Assembly: GCA_964473105.1 (NCBI GenBank)
Contig: CAYYNQ010000097.1
Location: forward strand, 12,510 to 76,509
Length of the DNA stretch: 64,000 nt
Reading direction: 5' to 3'
From: CAYYNQ01 sp964473105
GTDB lineage: Bacteria; Sumerlaeota; Sumerlaeia; MVZB01
A program made the translations under genes and the position numbers. The notes beneath the pieces are model-generated. The model saw only the letters and a program-made list of their open reading frames with translations. It was not told the origin of the DNA and made no database searches. This document shows, one piece after another, positions 17,775 through 27,289 of this stretch. The first letter of the stretch is position 1. Every line of letters begins with the position of its first letter.

Positions 17775-18974
17775 TCAGGGATTACGGTCGAGGGTTTTGA
17801 CGTATTCCTCGTAGTTCTTTCTGACCTCTGAGATCGCGTCACCTCCAAACTTGTTGAGAAAAGCCCATGCAACGGCATAGCCCACTAACGCTTCCCCAAC
17901 GATCCCGGCAGCGGGGAGCGCACAGACATCACTTCGCTCCTTGCTGGAGTCGTAGGCTTTTTTGGTCTTGAAATCCACGGATTCGATTGGACGCATCAGT
18001 GTGGATATCGGCTTCTTGGCGACCCGGACAATGATCGGTTCGCCATTAGTCATCCCTCCTTCAATACCCCCAGCCCGGTTGGTTTTCCGGTAAAAACCGC
18101 CACTGGGCCCGTGTCCCTCGAGACAGTCTTCCATACTTTCCGAATAATATATCGCATCGTGCACTTCACTGCCTTTGCGGCGGGCGGCTCCAAAGCCCAT
18201 GCCGATCTCCACACCCTTGATGGCCTGCATACTCATGATGACTTGGCCAATCTTCCCGTCCAATTTCTCATCCCAGTTCATTACGTTGCCCAAGCCTGGC
18301 GGGACACCCGTCACGATGACTTCAAAAATTCCGCCCGCGGTGTTCTTATCGTCCCGGCACTCATCAATCAGGGCCATCATTTCACCAACAATTACGGGAT
18401 TTCCGACTCGCATCTCGTTGTTTTCCGCATTTTCACGAATTTCTGAGAAGGTCAGCCCCGATGTGTCGGAGCGAATACCGCAAAGTTCAGTCACGTGTGA
18501 GAAAATCTTGATCCCGAATTCCCCAAGTAATGTTTTGCATAGCGCCCCGACAGCGACCTGCGTTGTGGTCGCACGCGCGGAGGCCCGTTCCAGGATGTTT
18601 CTAGCGTCCTCATGATCGAATTTTTGTACACCGGGAAGATCTGCATGCCCCGGCCGCGGCCGTGTGATGGTTCGCTTGGAATCGTAGTTGTCGACAACGG
18701 CAGGCGACATCACATCGGTCCAGTTCCGCCAGTCACTGTTTTCCACGATCATGGTCACGGGTGATCCTATCGTCAATCCGTGACGTACCCCGGAAACAAA
18801 ACGGACCGTATCGGTTTCAATTTTCATTCGCCCGCCGCGGCCATAACCGCCCTGACGTCTCGCCAAGTCTTGGTTGATGTCCTCCTCCCGAACTGGGAGA
18901 TTGGAGGGCAGCCCCGATATGATCGCGGTCAACTGTGGACCATGCGATTCACCGGATGTCATGTATCGAATCAT
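17775..18974 (-). CDS. aroC: chorismate synthase
   Basis: AroC converts 5-enolpyruvylshikimate 3-phosphate to chorismate using reduced FMN, the last step of the shikimate pathway. The 399-residue protein has all three classic signatures: SGESHGPQLTAIISGLP at the start, RRQGGYGRGGRM and the GHADLPGVQKFDHEDARNILERASAR region. The C-terminal GGIEGGMTNGEPIIVRVAKKP and the DVCALPAAG stretch are also intact. It stands between the GT2 gene and the epimerase gene and is not obviously in their operon. Another shikimate gene, aroE, is at 55721-56575. Confidence 0.97.
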   Translation of the reverse strand: MIRYMTSGESHGPQLTAIISGLPSNLPVREEDINQDLARRQGGYGRGGRMKIETDTVRFVSGVRHGLTIGSPVTMIVENSDWRNWTDVMSPAVVDNYDSKRTITRPRPGHADLPGVQKFDHEDARNILERASARATTTQVAVGALCKTLLGEFGIKIFSHVTELCGIRSDTSGLTFSEIRENAENNEMRVGNPVIVGEMMALIDECRDDKNTAGGIFEVIVTGVPPGLGNVMNWDEKLDGKIGQVIMSMQAIKGVEIGMGFGAARRKGSEVHDAIYYSESMEDCLEGHGPSGGFYRKTNRAGGIEGGMTNGEPIIVRVAKKPISTLMRPIESVDFKTKKAYDSSKERSDVCALPAAGIVGEALVGYAVAWAFLNKFGGDAISEVRKNYEEYVKTLDRNP

Positions 18975-19106
18975 TGATCCATCCTTGAAATTATTCGTGA
19001 CTCCATATGACTTTCGGATCCAGCCGGACAGTGTTTCATCAGACTTGAGACGGGTTTGAAATCCTGCTTGGTCATGATGGAACGGATTTTTGACTGGTTG
19101 CCGTTT

Positions 19107-20066
19107 CTAGACCCAAAGAGCCCGGTTGGATTGAAACCATTCCACCTGACGTTTCAGTCCTTCATCCATCTTCACCTCGGGAACGAATTCAAGATCCTGC
19201 CTGGCGCGTGATGTATCGGCAAAAGTATGGATGACATCACCATTCTGCCGGTTCATTCGCTCGATATTCAAGGGGCAGTCCAGAAGAACCTCCAGTTTCT
19301 CGAGGACGGTATTGATTGTCAGCCGGTTTCCTCCCCCGATGTTGTAAACCTCTCCTGGACGTCCGCGTTCGGCTGCCAGCAGGTTGGCCTGAACGGCATC
19401 GCTGATATAGGTGAAATCCCGGGTTTGTTCCCCGTTGCCGTAGAGTGTGATTGGCCGACCAGCCAAACCTGCGCGAATGAACTTCTGGAAGGCCATATCG
19501 GGGCGTTGCCGCGGGCCATAAACCGTAAAATAACGAAGTGATACCGTTGGCACCTTGAAGTTGTGCCAATAGAGAAAGCAGAGATGTTCAGCCGCCAGTT
19601 TTGAAACACCGTAGGGCGAAACCGGCTGTGGGCGGTGTTCTTCCATCATGGGAAGCAGGTTGGTTTCACCGTAGACCGAGGAAGATGAAGCGTAAACCAT
19701 CCGGATCCTGCGTCCTTTTAGTGCCTCGAGAAGATGTTGAGTCGCGAGTACATTCCACTCAGTGTAGCAGTTGAATGAACGGCCCCAACTAGCGCGCACA
19801 CCCGCTTGTGCAGCCTGGTGATATACGGTGTCGACTTCCTCAAGCAGGTTAGGCCAGTCGACATTCAAGATAGATTTCTCGATAAAGGAAAATCCCGGAT
19901 AGGATGCCAGCGACTCAAGGTTGGCGCGTTTCAAACGGATGTCATAGTAGTCGGTTAGAGAATCGATGCCGATCACTCGTGAACCCATCTGGAGCAGGTA
20001 TTCGCAGATGGATGAACCAATGAATCCGGCGGCACCGGTAACAATTATCTTCTTGGACGGTGACAT
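19107..20066 (-). CDS. NAD-dependent sugar epimerase (UDP-glucuronate/glucose epimerase type)
   Basis: This short-chain dehydrogenase of about 319 residues has TGAAGFIGSSICEYLL for NAD, YASSSSVYGE, the catalytic YGVSKLAAEHL (Tyr-x3-Lys) and RYFTVYGPRQRPDMAF. The last motif is strongly typical of UDP-glucuronate 4-epimerases. It would supply UDP-galacturonate or a similar donor for the glycan cluster. ATG 20066 is used because it starts directly before the Rossmann motif; an in-frame ATG at 20132 adds 22 residues of doubtful coding character. Confidence 0.9.
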   Translation of the reverse strand: MSPSKKIIVTGAAGFIGSSICEYLLQMGSRVIGIDSLTDYYDIRLKRANLESLASYPGFSFIEKSILNVDWPNLLEEVDTVYHQAAQAGVRASWGRSFNCYTEWNVLATQHLLEALKGRRIRMVYASSSSVYGETNLLPMMEEHRPQPVSPYGVSKLAAEHLCFLYWHNFKVPTVSLRYFTVYGPRQRPDMAFQKFIRAGLAGRPITLYGNGEQTRDFTYISDAVQANLLAAERGRPGEVYNIGGGNRLTINTVLEKLEVLLDCPLNIERMNRQNGDVIHTFADTSRARQDLEFVPEVKMDEGLKRQVEWFQSNRALWV

Positions 20067-20156
20067 TAGCCTGAAAGAACACCTTGAATTAATAAAAATA
20101 CACCGATTATAACCGGCATGGAATGTTTCCAAGGAAAACTACTTGCCTCGGCATGA

Positions 20157-20810
20157 TCAGTCCCGCTGGGGGATTTTGATCAGTTGGATGTCATCTCCGA
20201 TAGGCTGGGGTGACTTCTTGCGGGGCCTGTCATTTTGACTCGGACTGTTCTCGGCCCTGTTGATCTGTTCCACATTAATCCCCCCGGTATTATTGGAATT
20301 GGGTGCAGGGGCCATGTTCCAACTGACGCCTTCGTTCCCCTGGTCGATCGTGATGATATCATGCCAGGCGGTGATGATCTGTTTTTCCTGACGCTCGAGG
20401 ATCTTGGGCTTCCCCGTCAGCCGGGAGCGCTTCTTTTCAACATTGTAGTGGAGGTTTTTGCATTGGGCCGTGATCTTTCCCTGCCTCAAGTTCAGGGGGG
20501 TTCCCTTTGCCTTCATCTCCTTGTTCTGCGGGTCGATGATCAGCAGTTCACAGTCCAGGTCGAACTGATCGCTCCGGAGCTGAACCCGGCCCTTGAACTC
20601 CAACTTTCCCTCACTGTTGGCCCTCATCGTCTCGAATTTCACGTCCCTGATCTCGATACCTTCGCTTCCGAAGACAGATCCACCCAGTGAACTTCTTTGC
20701 AGGGATTCCTTCTCCGAAGGATTTTGTGCGGCCGACAGAGTTTCAACCATCGATCCGGTAAACAGGCTGGCCAAGGTGAAAACGCCGAGTATACAGAGGC
20801 ATTTTTTCAT
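20157..20810 (-). CDS. lptA: LptA/OstA-like periplasmic protein
   Basis: This exported protein of 217 residues has a signal peptide (MKKCLCILGVFTLASLFTG...). It carries an OstA/LptA-type beta-jellyroll around residues 50-160 (KLEFKGRVQLRSDQFDLDC, KGTPLNLRQGKITAQC). LptA proteins bridge LPS between LptC and LptD. The C-terminal ~50 residues are Asn, Pro and Lys rich and probably disordered. It overlaps the upstream LptC-like gene by four bases. The pairing supports the call although sequence identity to enterobacterial LptA is not obvious by eye. Confidence 0.78.
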   Translation of the reverse strand: MKKCLCILGVFTLASLFTGSMVETLSAAQNPSEKESLQRSSLGGSVFGSEGIEIRDVKFETMRANSEGKLEFKGRVQLRSDQFDLDCELLIIDPQNKEMKAKGTPLNLRQGKITAQCKNLHYNVEKKRSRLTGKPKILERQEKQIITAWHDIITIDQGNEGVSWNMAPAPNSNNTGGINVEQINRAENSPSQNDRPRKKSPQPIGDDIQLIKIPQRD

Positions 20811-21487
20811 GGCCGACCCGACTCCTTGTCCGAATTTGTCAGGTGTGCTGGCTTCCCAGCAAGCTCATAACTTCTGAGAGTGTTGGATCCAGGGTTCAGG
20901 GTGATCTGGAATTGGTCGCCTCCTCCGATCAGAGGCGGTCTGCCAGGATAGATGTAACTCAGGTTGTATCCCCCATCACCCCTGAGTGTGGATTTCGGGC
21001 GGGAGTAATAAATGTATGGGGTTTCAAGGGTCATGCCGTTGGGTCCCTGATAATAGACGTCATCCCTCATGTAAATGTCATTTTGGGCAATTCCCCACTC
21101 GTGTCGCGCAGCCAGCCACATCCGGCCCCGGCCTGCCTTCAGGTTTCCCGTGTTCATTTCATTCTCATAAAACCTCATCTCAATATTCCTCAACTCGGCG
21201 ATGTCCTCACTTTGGTCAAGATCCATCCTATCTGCCAGGATGATCTGTCGGATTTCGCCATTGTATGTAACCTCGGTCCGAACCCCTTCCATGGAGATGG
21301 AGGGTGTTAGCGGGACGAACAAACCGGGGTTCGCATTCAATCCTGCGGCGGTGTCGACGTGATCTGCCCCGCCCGATGCGATCATGAAAAGATTTAGCAG
21401 GACACAGGCGCTTCCCGCATAGATCCCCATGAGCAGGAAAGGCCTGGGTCGGCATATATTTGAGCAATAATTTCGGAATTTTTGCAA
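20807..21487 (-). CDS. lptC: LptC-like inner-membrane-anchored LPS export protein
   Basis: This 226-residue protein has one N-terminal membrane anchor (about 17-38) and a periplasmic beta-rich domain. Features such as SISMEGVRTEVTYNGEIRQIILADRMDLDQ and LEISNIEM-like strands resemble LptC, which receives LPS from the LptBFG transporter. Its stop overlaps the LptA-like start. LptB, LptF and LptG are not in the window. It is the first gene of a two-gene unit; an inverted repeat just upstream (21492-21539) could regulate it. Confidence 0.7.
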   Translation of the reverse strand: MQKFRNYCSNICRPRPFLLMGIYAGSACVLLNLFMIASGGADHVDTAAGLNANPGLFVPLTPSISMEGVRTEVTYNGEIRQIILADRMDLDQSEDIAELRNIEMRFYENEMNTGNLKAGRGRMWLAARHEWGIAQNDIYMRDDVYYQGPNGMTLETPYIYYSRPKSTLRGDGGYNLSYIYPGRPPLIGGGDQFQITLNPGSNTLRSYELAGKPAHLTNSDKESGRP

Positions 21488-21944
21488 GCGCGGTTACCCT
21501 GTCTTGACCTCGGATAAATTCACCCTCCGTAAGGGTAACAGGCCCATCCCTTCTTTTCAACGGCTATCCGGCAACCGGTGAGCCCCACCTATACCGTTAG
21601 CAAATCTTTTGATTCTATCATTCCTCGCCGTTCCACCACTCAGTTCGATCTGTTTCCCCCGGGCTCGAACCTCCGCGTGTCATCTGGTTGGGGTTGAATG
21701 GGATGCATCGGGCGGTTAACGTGGAGGTCATGCCAGATCGGCCCGTGTTACATGGCTCGCGTCTTTACTTATCCCGGGTGATTTCAGGTCGTCTGGCTTA
21801 TTTTCTGGGAGATCAACAGTGTCAAGTTGAAACCAGATCCTTGTTTGGGTGACACTGCGGATTACGGGATCCCCAAGGTGTCGTGGGGGCAGGAATCTTG
21901 ATTCCATTCATGTGGATTCCAAACTAAAGTCTAGATGTCTGTCG
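21488..21944. other. intergenic region with inverted repeat
   Basis: This gap is between the divergent lptC-like and GT4 genes. It holds an inverted repeat GTTACCCT (21493-21500) / AGGGTAAC (21532-21539) close to the lptC-like start, which may act as an operator. No RNA gene or strong sigma-70 promoter was recognised, and the rest shows nothing clear. Confidence 0.4.
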
Positions 21945-23138
21945 ATGGGCAGACCTGATTTTATGGTCTGCGGGAGGTTGAGTTTGAAACAAAGGCCACG
22001 GATTCTCAGGATCCTCAGTCGAATGGCTGTGGGGGGTGTCCAGAACGGGGTCCTCAACACGCTTAAAAGATCTAACCCCAGGCTGTATGATTACACGGTG
22101 TTGTGCACCAAAAAGGCGGGGAAACGAGCCGCTGAGATTGAAGCCCTTCGGATACCGGTTATTCCGTGCAAGACGCTGCCTCCTTGGGATCCTTACCAGA
22201 TCTGGCGTTTGTCGCGTACCATTCGACGGATTTCACCCGACCTTGTTCATGTCCACATGGCCCCGACGGTCATCCCCGGGGTCGCGGCATCGAGATTGGC
22301 CGGCGTGAAGCGAATCATTATCCAGCATCACAGTGATTACACCCGCTACTGGTCCCAAATGAACGGGCTGTTGCGCGCGTGGGAGTGGTCGATGACGCGG
22401 CGCATTGCGGGTTATGGGGGACTGGTTTGCGTCTCAAAAACGGTGGCCAAGGCAACGGCGGGCCAGCTTGGACTTGACCCTGCCTGTCTCAAGGTCATAC
22501 CAAACGGTGTTGACCTGGATGTTTTCCGGCCAGACCGGGAAGGGGAGGACCCAAGGGTTGAATGGCAACTTGACCCCGGAACACCACTTGTCTATCACGT
22601 TTCACGTTATCTCGAATCAAAAAGAATTGATGACTTCATGGAGGCCGCCTCAATTGTCACGCGACGCTGGAAAGGTATAGGGCCCTCACCTGCATTCATC
22701 AACATGGGCGGGGGGCCAGCACATCTGGAGCTGTTTTATGAACATAAACTCTCGAAATACGATCGTGCCGTGCGGATCCGCCTCGAAGGAGAAAGATTGG
22801 ATCTCGCCCGACTCCTGCCTTGGGGTGATGTCGGTGTAATGGCAAGCGAGAATGAGGGTTGCCCCAATACGATCTTGGAATATATGGCTGCAGGTTTACC
22901 GATGGCGGTGACGGATATCCCACCCATTCTGGAACTTTTAAGGGCCGGACAGGATGCTTTGGTGTCCGCCCCGCGTGATGCCGGTGCACTCGCTGATAAT
23001 ATCGAGGAACTCCTGCGAAATCGTGACCGATCCCGGTCACTCCGCGGAAGTGCGATTCAATGGGTTCGGCAATACGACTGGAGCGCTGCCGCGCAGTCCT
23101 ATGAGAAACTCTACGCTTGTTTCCTGCAGGCACCGTGA
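21945..23138 (+). CDS. GT4-type glycosyltransferase
   Basis: This GT-B glycosyltransferase of about 397 residues has ILRILSRMAVGGVQNGVLNT near the start, VHVHMAPTVIPGVAASRLAG, VCVSKTVA and the donor-domain VIPNGVDLDVFRP. It ends with the EX7E region ASENEGCPNTILEYMAAGLPM. It belongs to the capsular or teichuronic-type branch of GT4. The frame is open from GTG 21849, but the first ~30 residues look non-conserved, so ATG 21945 or 21963 is likelier. It stands alone on the plus strand, convergent with rfaE2. Confidence 0.87.
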   Translation: MGRPDFMVCGRLSLKQRPRILRILSRMAVGGVQNGVLNTLKRSNPRLYDYTVLCTKKAGKRAAEIEALRIPVIPCKTLPPWDPYQIWRLSRTIRRISPDLVHVHMAPTVIPGVAASRLAGVKRIIIQHHSDYTRYWSQMNGLLRAWEWSMTRRIAGYGGLVCVSKTVAKATAGQLGLDPACLKVIPNGVDLDVFRPDREGEDPRVEWQLDPGTPLVYHVSRYLESKRIDDFMEAASIVTRRWKGIGPSPAFINMGGGPAHLELFYEHKLSKYDRAVRIRLEGERLDLARLLPWGDVGVMASENEGCPNTILEYMAAGLPMAVTDIPPILELLRAGQDALVSAPRDAGALADNIEELLRNRDRSRSLRGSAIQWVRQYDWSAAAQSYEKLYACFLQAP

Positions 23139-23440
23139 ACCACGGCGCCCTGATTCTGGGCGGTCATAATGAAGATCCAGACTGTTCAATCAGAAATTTG
23201 GGCATGTATTTATTGGCCCCGGCAGTTTGTCCGGCCGGGATTTCTGGTTCACGATCACGAGACAACTACACCCCGAGGTTCCCGGGTGCCCTCCGCGATT
23301 CTCCGGCCAATTTCTTTTTTCGTGGAAGCACCTTGATGCTATCAACGAATTCCCCTGGTTTCCGACAGGAATATTTTTTTTGATGTCCCCCGATGCCTGC
23401 CATAAGAAGCCTGCAGCGACAAGCTAGGTATACGCCGGGT
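23139..23440. other. convergent intergenic region
   Basis: This gap lies between the ends of a plus-strand GT4 gene and minus-strand rfaE2. I see short GC-rich inverted stretches but no clear terminator hairpin with a T-tract, and no convincing gene. Confidence 0.35.
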
Positions 23441-23971
23441 TTACCCGGATTCATCAGCCTCAGCCCGGATTTTGCCCATGATATTTTTACTGGCATTGGT
23501 CTTGGGTGCCCCGGTGATGGCGACCCTGATCCCCAGTTCATCGGCGATGGCCCTTTCGGGGACGGTTTCAGCCGAATAGTCGGTTCCTTTTGCATGGACA
23601 TCCGGACGGATTTCTCTGAGGCATCTTTCTGCGGTCAGTTCCTCGAATATAACAACCCGGTCAACTGCCTCCATGCCTGCAAGCAACTCCGCTCTTTCCC
23701 GGTCCGGCATGACAGGACGATCGTCACCCTTCAGGGTGCGCTCTGAGGCATCGGAATTCACGCCCACGATCAGCGCATCGCCGAGTGCATATGCCTCGTT
23801 CAGATATGATATGTGGCCCGCATGGAGGATGTCGAAGCATCCATTTGCAAAGACGACTTTCATGCCTTTCTCGCGGCAGTCACTCGCAAAGGTTACAGCG
23901 TCCTCAAGGGAGATGATCCTCTCCATGGGACACTCCGGTAAATCCGGACAACCGTTCTTGGGCGTCATCAA
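23441..23971 (-). CDS. rfaE2: D-glycero-beta-D-manno-heptose 1-phosphate adenylyltransferase
   Basis: This nucleotidyltransferase of 176 residues corresponds to the C-terminal half of HldE. It makes ADP-heptose from heptose 1-phosphate for LPS core. The active site is FANGCFDILHAGHISYL with the HxGH motif, and GVNSDASERTLKGDDRPV follows as in the family. The kinase half (RfaE1) is separate and not in this window. Two adjacent ATG codons open the gene, with GAAGGAG about nine bases upstream. The ending varies from the family: a TNASKNIMGKIR stretch replaces the usual GYSTS-II region. It supports an LPS-bearing envelope. Confidence 0.92.
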   Translation of the reverse strand: MMTPKNGCPDLPECPMERIISLEDAVTFASDCREKGMKVVFANGCFDILHAGHISYLNEAYALGDALIVGVNSDASERTLKGDDRPVMPDRERAELLAGMEAVDRVVIFEELTAERCLREIRPDVHAKGTDYSAETVPERAIADELGIRVAITGAPKTNASKNIMGKIRAEADESG

Positions 23972-24137
23972 GCGTCTCCTTCAATAGGTCTTTCAGGTAT
24001 TCTGACAAGGGTGTTGAATGGGCATTTCCAGCAATCGTCAGCTTGTTCCGATCTTTGGATATCCAAGCGTGGGTGGAAGACAGATCCCCCCTTGGCGGGA
24101 CCGTCTGCCAAGCGGCTTTTCATGAAAAGCCGGGTAA

Positions 24138-24404
24138 AACCGCGCCCCAACTCCGACCTATACCAACCGGATTCCGACAATCAGCCGGCTCCCCGCGGGC
24201 ACTCCCGTAACACAAGCTCCAAAACTTCTTAGGGCTGCTTCCGCCAGGACCTGACCCGGTTCGAAGCGGAACCTTGCTCGGGACCTTTGGATCGACGCCA
24301 CTTAACTGCCTTCCACCAACCAGTAAAAGCCTCGGAAGGGTATTCAGTCCTGCTAAGCGGATTGCAGGCTACAGGGCACCGCTAACTCCCCACCTAGCGC
24401 GGTT
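24138..24404 (-). ncRNA. ffs: signal recognition particle RNA, large bacterial type
   Basis: On the minus strand this ~267-base segment matches the large SRP RNA known from Bacillus (scRNA, 271 bases). The 5' Alu domain reads GCTAGGTGGGGAGTTAGCGG followed by TGCCCTGTA, CCTGCAATCCGCTTAGCAGG and GAATACCCTTCCGAGG. The apical domain reads GGGTCAGGTCC-TGGC-GGAAGCAGCC (plus-strand about 24231-24258). The ends pair perfectly: AACCGCGC at 24397-24404 with GCGCGGTT at 24138-24145. The tetraloop is UGGC (URRC class) in place of the common GGAA. A perfect stem CGGCTTTT/AAAAGCCG lies just downstream, near 24113-24132. FtsY, the receptor of this particle, is encoded at 4845-5984. Confidence 0.92.
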
Positions 24405-24412
24405 GACCCGAT

Positions 24413-24440
24413 ATCTTACATATTCGTCCCGGGGATGCAA
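24413..24440 (-). promoter_or_regulatory. promoter of the SRP RNA gene
   Basis: Reading on the minus strand, TTGCAT (24440-24435) and TAAGAT (24418-24413) are separated by 16 bases and lie 9 bases before the paired 5' end of the SRP RNA. This is the position expected of a sigma-70-type promoter for a stable RNA. Confidence 0.6.
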
Positions 24441-24512
24441 CGGTCTCGTTATCCGAACCCTGATCGGGGTTGCCCCCCTGCATAAAACCAGAGGCCAAAG
24501 ACCCATAACCGG

Positions 24513-24542
24513 TTGACACCGGATTCAATCTCCACTTATAAT
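24513..24542 (+). promoter_or_regulatory. sigma-70-type promoter of rpsU
   Basis: A perfect TTGACA (24513-24518) and a perfect TATAAT (24537-24542) are separated by 18 bases, about 70 bases before the rpsU start. This is one of the best promoter matches in the window and fits a highly expressed ribosomal protein gene. Confidence 0.8.
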
Positions 24543-24616
24543 CTCCGATTGCGTGGGGGGTCAGGCAACTGACATTCCCAACGGTTATACTCAAGTCGGA
24601 AAGGCAGGTGAGCAGA

Positions 24617-24829
24617 TTGCCGATTGTTGAAATAGATGCCAATGAGCCGATCGAGAAGGCTTTGCGTCGGTTTAAGAAGGAATGCCAAAAGGCAGGGGTG
24701 TTGGCGGAGTACCGCAAGCGTGAACACTATGAGAAACCAAGCATCAAGCGCCGTCGAAAGCTCGAGGCCGCCAAGCGCAAGGAACGCCGTCGCAAGGTGA
24801 AGCTTGAACGTAAATTGGCCCGTTACTGA
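24617..24829 (+). CDS. rpsU: 30S ribosomal protein S21
   Basis: S21 is a small, very basic protein of the 30S platform. This 70-residue version matches the family: PIVEIDANEPIEKALRRFKK at the start, YRKREHYEKPSIKRRRK in the middle and an Arg/Lys-rich tail. TTG 24617 is chosen because it gives the canonical PIVE N-terminus and follows AGGTGAG by four bases. GTG 24608 would add three residues but its own ribosome-binding site is too close. The gene has its own consensus promoter and is monocistronic, with acs convergent downstream. Confidence 0.95.
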   Translation: MPIVEIDANEPIEKALRRFKKECQKAGVLAEYRKREHYEKPSIKRRRKLEAAKRKERRRKVKLERKLARY

Positions 24830-24975
24830 TCTCCACAGGAAATTTTGGTTACAGCCAAGGAAAATCCAAGGCTGAGTGGAGAGGTTTCCCGCCCTTCGTC
24901 TTGGAATTCTTTATCCTGCCCTCTGTTATTTTTGCTTCTGCACCACAAGACGCGGCATGACGGTGCTCAGGCTGC

Positions 24976-26967
24976 CTAGAGTCGGTTGGCGACCAGATCC
25001 TCAACCACTTTGGGGTCGGCCAGCGTGGTCGTGTCGCCGATTTGATCGACGAGGTCTTCGGCGATCTTTCGCAGTATCCGCCGCATGATCTTTCCGGAGC
25101 GGGTTTTGGGCAGGGCGGGTGCAAATTGGAGTTTGTCGGGCGTGGCGATCGGCCCGATTTCCCGGCGCACATGGCGGATAAGTTCCTCACATAGTCCAGC
25201 CGATGGTTCAACCCCCTCAACCACTGTGACGAAGGCATACAATCCCTGCCCCTTGATTTCATGTGGCATCGGAGCAACCGCGGCCTCGGCTACTTGTTCA
25301 TGACTGACGAGTGCACTTTCAACCTCGGCCGTTCCAATACGATGGCCGGACACGTTGACAACATCATCGATTCTGCCCATTAGCCAGTAGTCACCGTCCT
25401 TGTCAATCCTGCAGCCATCGCCTGTGAAATACATGTCGTTGAACATCGTGAAATAGGTGTCGATAAAACGGTTATGGTCACCCCAAGTGGTGCGCATCAT
25501 GCCGGGCCAAGGTTTCCTGATGCATAACTTGCCACCCTCATTGGGGTTGCATTCAACTCCGTCATCGCGCAGGACGACTGGTTCAACGCCGAAGAATGGT
25601 CGGTTGGCGCTTCCGGGTTTTGTGATGTGCGCACCGGGCAGAGCCGTTAACATGTGACCGCCGGTTTCGGTCTGCCACCAAGTGTCAACGATCGGAAGGA
25701 TTCCACCTCCGATATGCCGGTGGTACCACATCCAGGCCTCGGGGTTGATGGGCTCACCCACTGTACCCAATACCCGCAAGCTGCCTAGGTTATATTTTTC
25801 GGGCCATAAGGGCCCCTTGCTGATCAGAGCACGGATGGCCGTTGGGGCTGTGTAAAAGGCCGTGGCGGAATATTTTTCACAGATCTGCCAGTAACGGCCC
25901 GGGTCGGGATATGTCGGTATGCCCTCGAACATGATGTTGGTTGCCCCGTTGGCGAGCGGACCGTAGGTGATGTAACTATGTCCCGTGATCCAGCCGATGT
26001 CAGCCGAACAGAACCAGATATCATCATCGTGAATATCAAAAACATACCTGTGAGTCAGACTGGTCCACAGGAGGTAACCGGCGCTAGTATGGACAACCCC
26101 TTTGGGCTTGCCGGTCGATCCCGAGGTGTAGAGTATGAAAAGCGGATCCTCGGCATTCATTGCCTCGGGGGGGCATGAAGCGGAGGACTTCGACATCAGG
26201 TCATGATACCAGTGATCTCTTCCCGCCTTCATGCCACAGTTCTCATCATTCCTGCGATATACGATGATATTCTTTATGGAAGGGGACTTGTCGGCCGCAT
26301 CATCGGCGATGTCCTTGAGGCGGATGGACTTTCCAGATCTGAGTGAGACATTGCAAGTAACCAGCAGTTTGCAGGCCGAATCATTGATCCGATCTGCCAG
26401 CGAGTCTGCGCTGAATCCTGCAAAGACCACCGAATGGATCGCGCCTATCCGCGCACAACCAAGCATGACAATGGGAAGTTCCGGGACCATCCCCATGTAG
26501 ATTGCCACGCGGTCACCCTTTCCAATACCCATCAACTTGAGCACATTTGCGAATCTGCAGACCTCCGTATGCAATTGTTCGTAGGTGAGGGTTTGGCTGT
26601 CTTCATCGGGTTCGCCTTGCCAGATGATTGCCGGCTTGGATTTTTTTTCACCTTCAAGGTGTCGGTCCAGGCAGTTCACTGAAATGTTGAGTTGTCCATC
26701 CTCGAACCAGGTATGGCTGACCTTCCGCTCGGCCGTGTCCCATTGATGACGACATGCGACCGTGGGTTTTTTCATCCAGGCCAGGTTATCCGCCTGCTCG
26801 AGCCAGAAGGCATCGGGATTCTCGATGGAACGCCGATACATTTCCTCATACCGCTGCAGGTTGATGTGGGCACGCCCAACCATATCCCGGTGGGGGGGGA
26901 AGGCCCGCTTCTCGGTCATCAGGTTGTCGGTAGAGATGACTTTTGTCGAATCGCTCACTTCAATCAT
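24976..26967 (-). CDS. acs: acetyl-CoA synthetase
   Basis: This AMP-forming acetate-CoA ligase of 663 residues is close to the usual ~650. Motifs in order are YTSGSTGKPKGVVHT (phosphate binding), WWQTETGG, YFTGDGCRIDKDGDYW, GRIDDVVNVSGHRIG (hinge) and KTRSGKIMRR, whose lysine is the residue acetylated in other Acs enzymes. ATG 26967 has a strong AAGGA five to nine bases upstream; the frame is open to 27069 but that part is unlike the family. The gene is monocistronic. It allows growth on acetate or recovery of acetate. Confidence 0.97.
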   Translation of the reverse strand: MIEVSDSTKVISTDNLMTEKRAFPPHRDMVGRAHINLQRYEEMYRRSIENPDAFWLEQADNLAWMKKPTVACRHQWDTAERKVSHTWFEDGQLNISVNCLDRHLEGEKKSKPAIIWQGEPDEDSQTLTYEQLHTEVCRFANVLKLMGIGKGDRVAIYMGMVPELPIVMLGCARIGAIHSVVFAGFSADSLADRINDSACKLLVTCNVSLRSGKSIRLKDIADDAADKSPSIKNIIVYRRNDENCGMKAGRDHWYHDLMSKSSASCPPEAMNAEDPLFILYTSGSTGKPKGVVHTSAGYLLWTSLTHRYVFDIHDDDIWFCSADIGWITGHSYITYGPLANGATNIMFEGIPTYPDPGRYWQICEKYSATAFYTAPTAIRALISKGPLWPEKYNLGSLRVLGTVGEPINPEAWMWYHRHIGGGILPIVDTWWQTETGGHMLTALPGAHITKPGSANRPFFGVEPVVLRDDGVECNPNEGGKLCIRKPWPGMMRTTWGDHNRFIDTYFTMFNDMYFTGDGCRIDKDGDYWLMGRIDDVVNVSGHRIGTAEVESALVSHEQVAEAAVAPMPHEIKGQGLYAFVTVVEGVEPSAGLCEELIRHVRREIGPIATPDKLQFAPALPKTRSGKIMRRILRKIAEDLVDQIGDTTTLADPKVVEDLVANRL

Positions 26968-27289
26968 TTCCTTCCCGCCAAACTGGCCGGTTTTCACCTC
27001 GGAACCCGGTCGAACTATACCCGTGCCTCCTAGGCCCTGTCTGGTGATGACGACCCGGTGCCTTCTCACGGGCTTGAATTAAATCCGGCGGCAACTTCAC
27101 CCCGAATCTAATGTTTCAGGTTGCAATGCGCAAGGCCGACTTCAGATCAGAATCGGCACCAGACCAGGGGGAATGGTTGATTTCAGTCCACATTATGTCC
27201 AGTTAAGTTGACCGATAATATGATTATTAATTATGCGTTGATTCTTTTAATATGATACGGTTATCCGCTTGGGCTGGAGCCTGTAAGGA

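Noticed and set aside
21650..21700. GGTTCGAGCCC-like T-loop (minus strand) as a tRNA
   Set aside because: No acceptor, D or anticodon arms can be formed around it.
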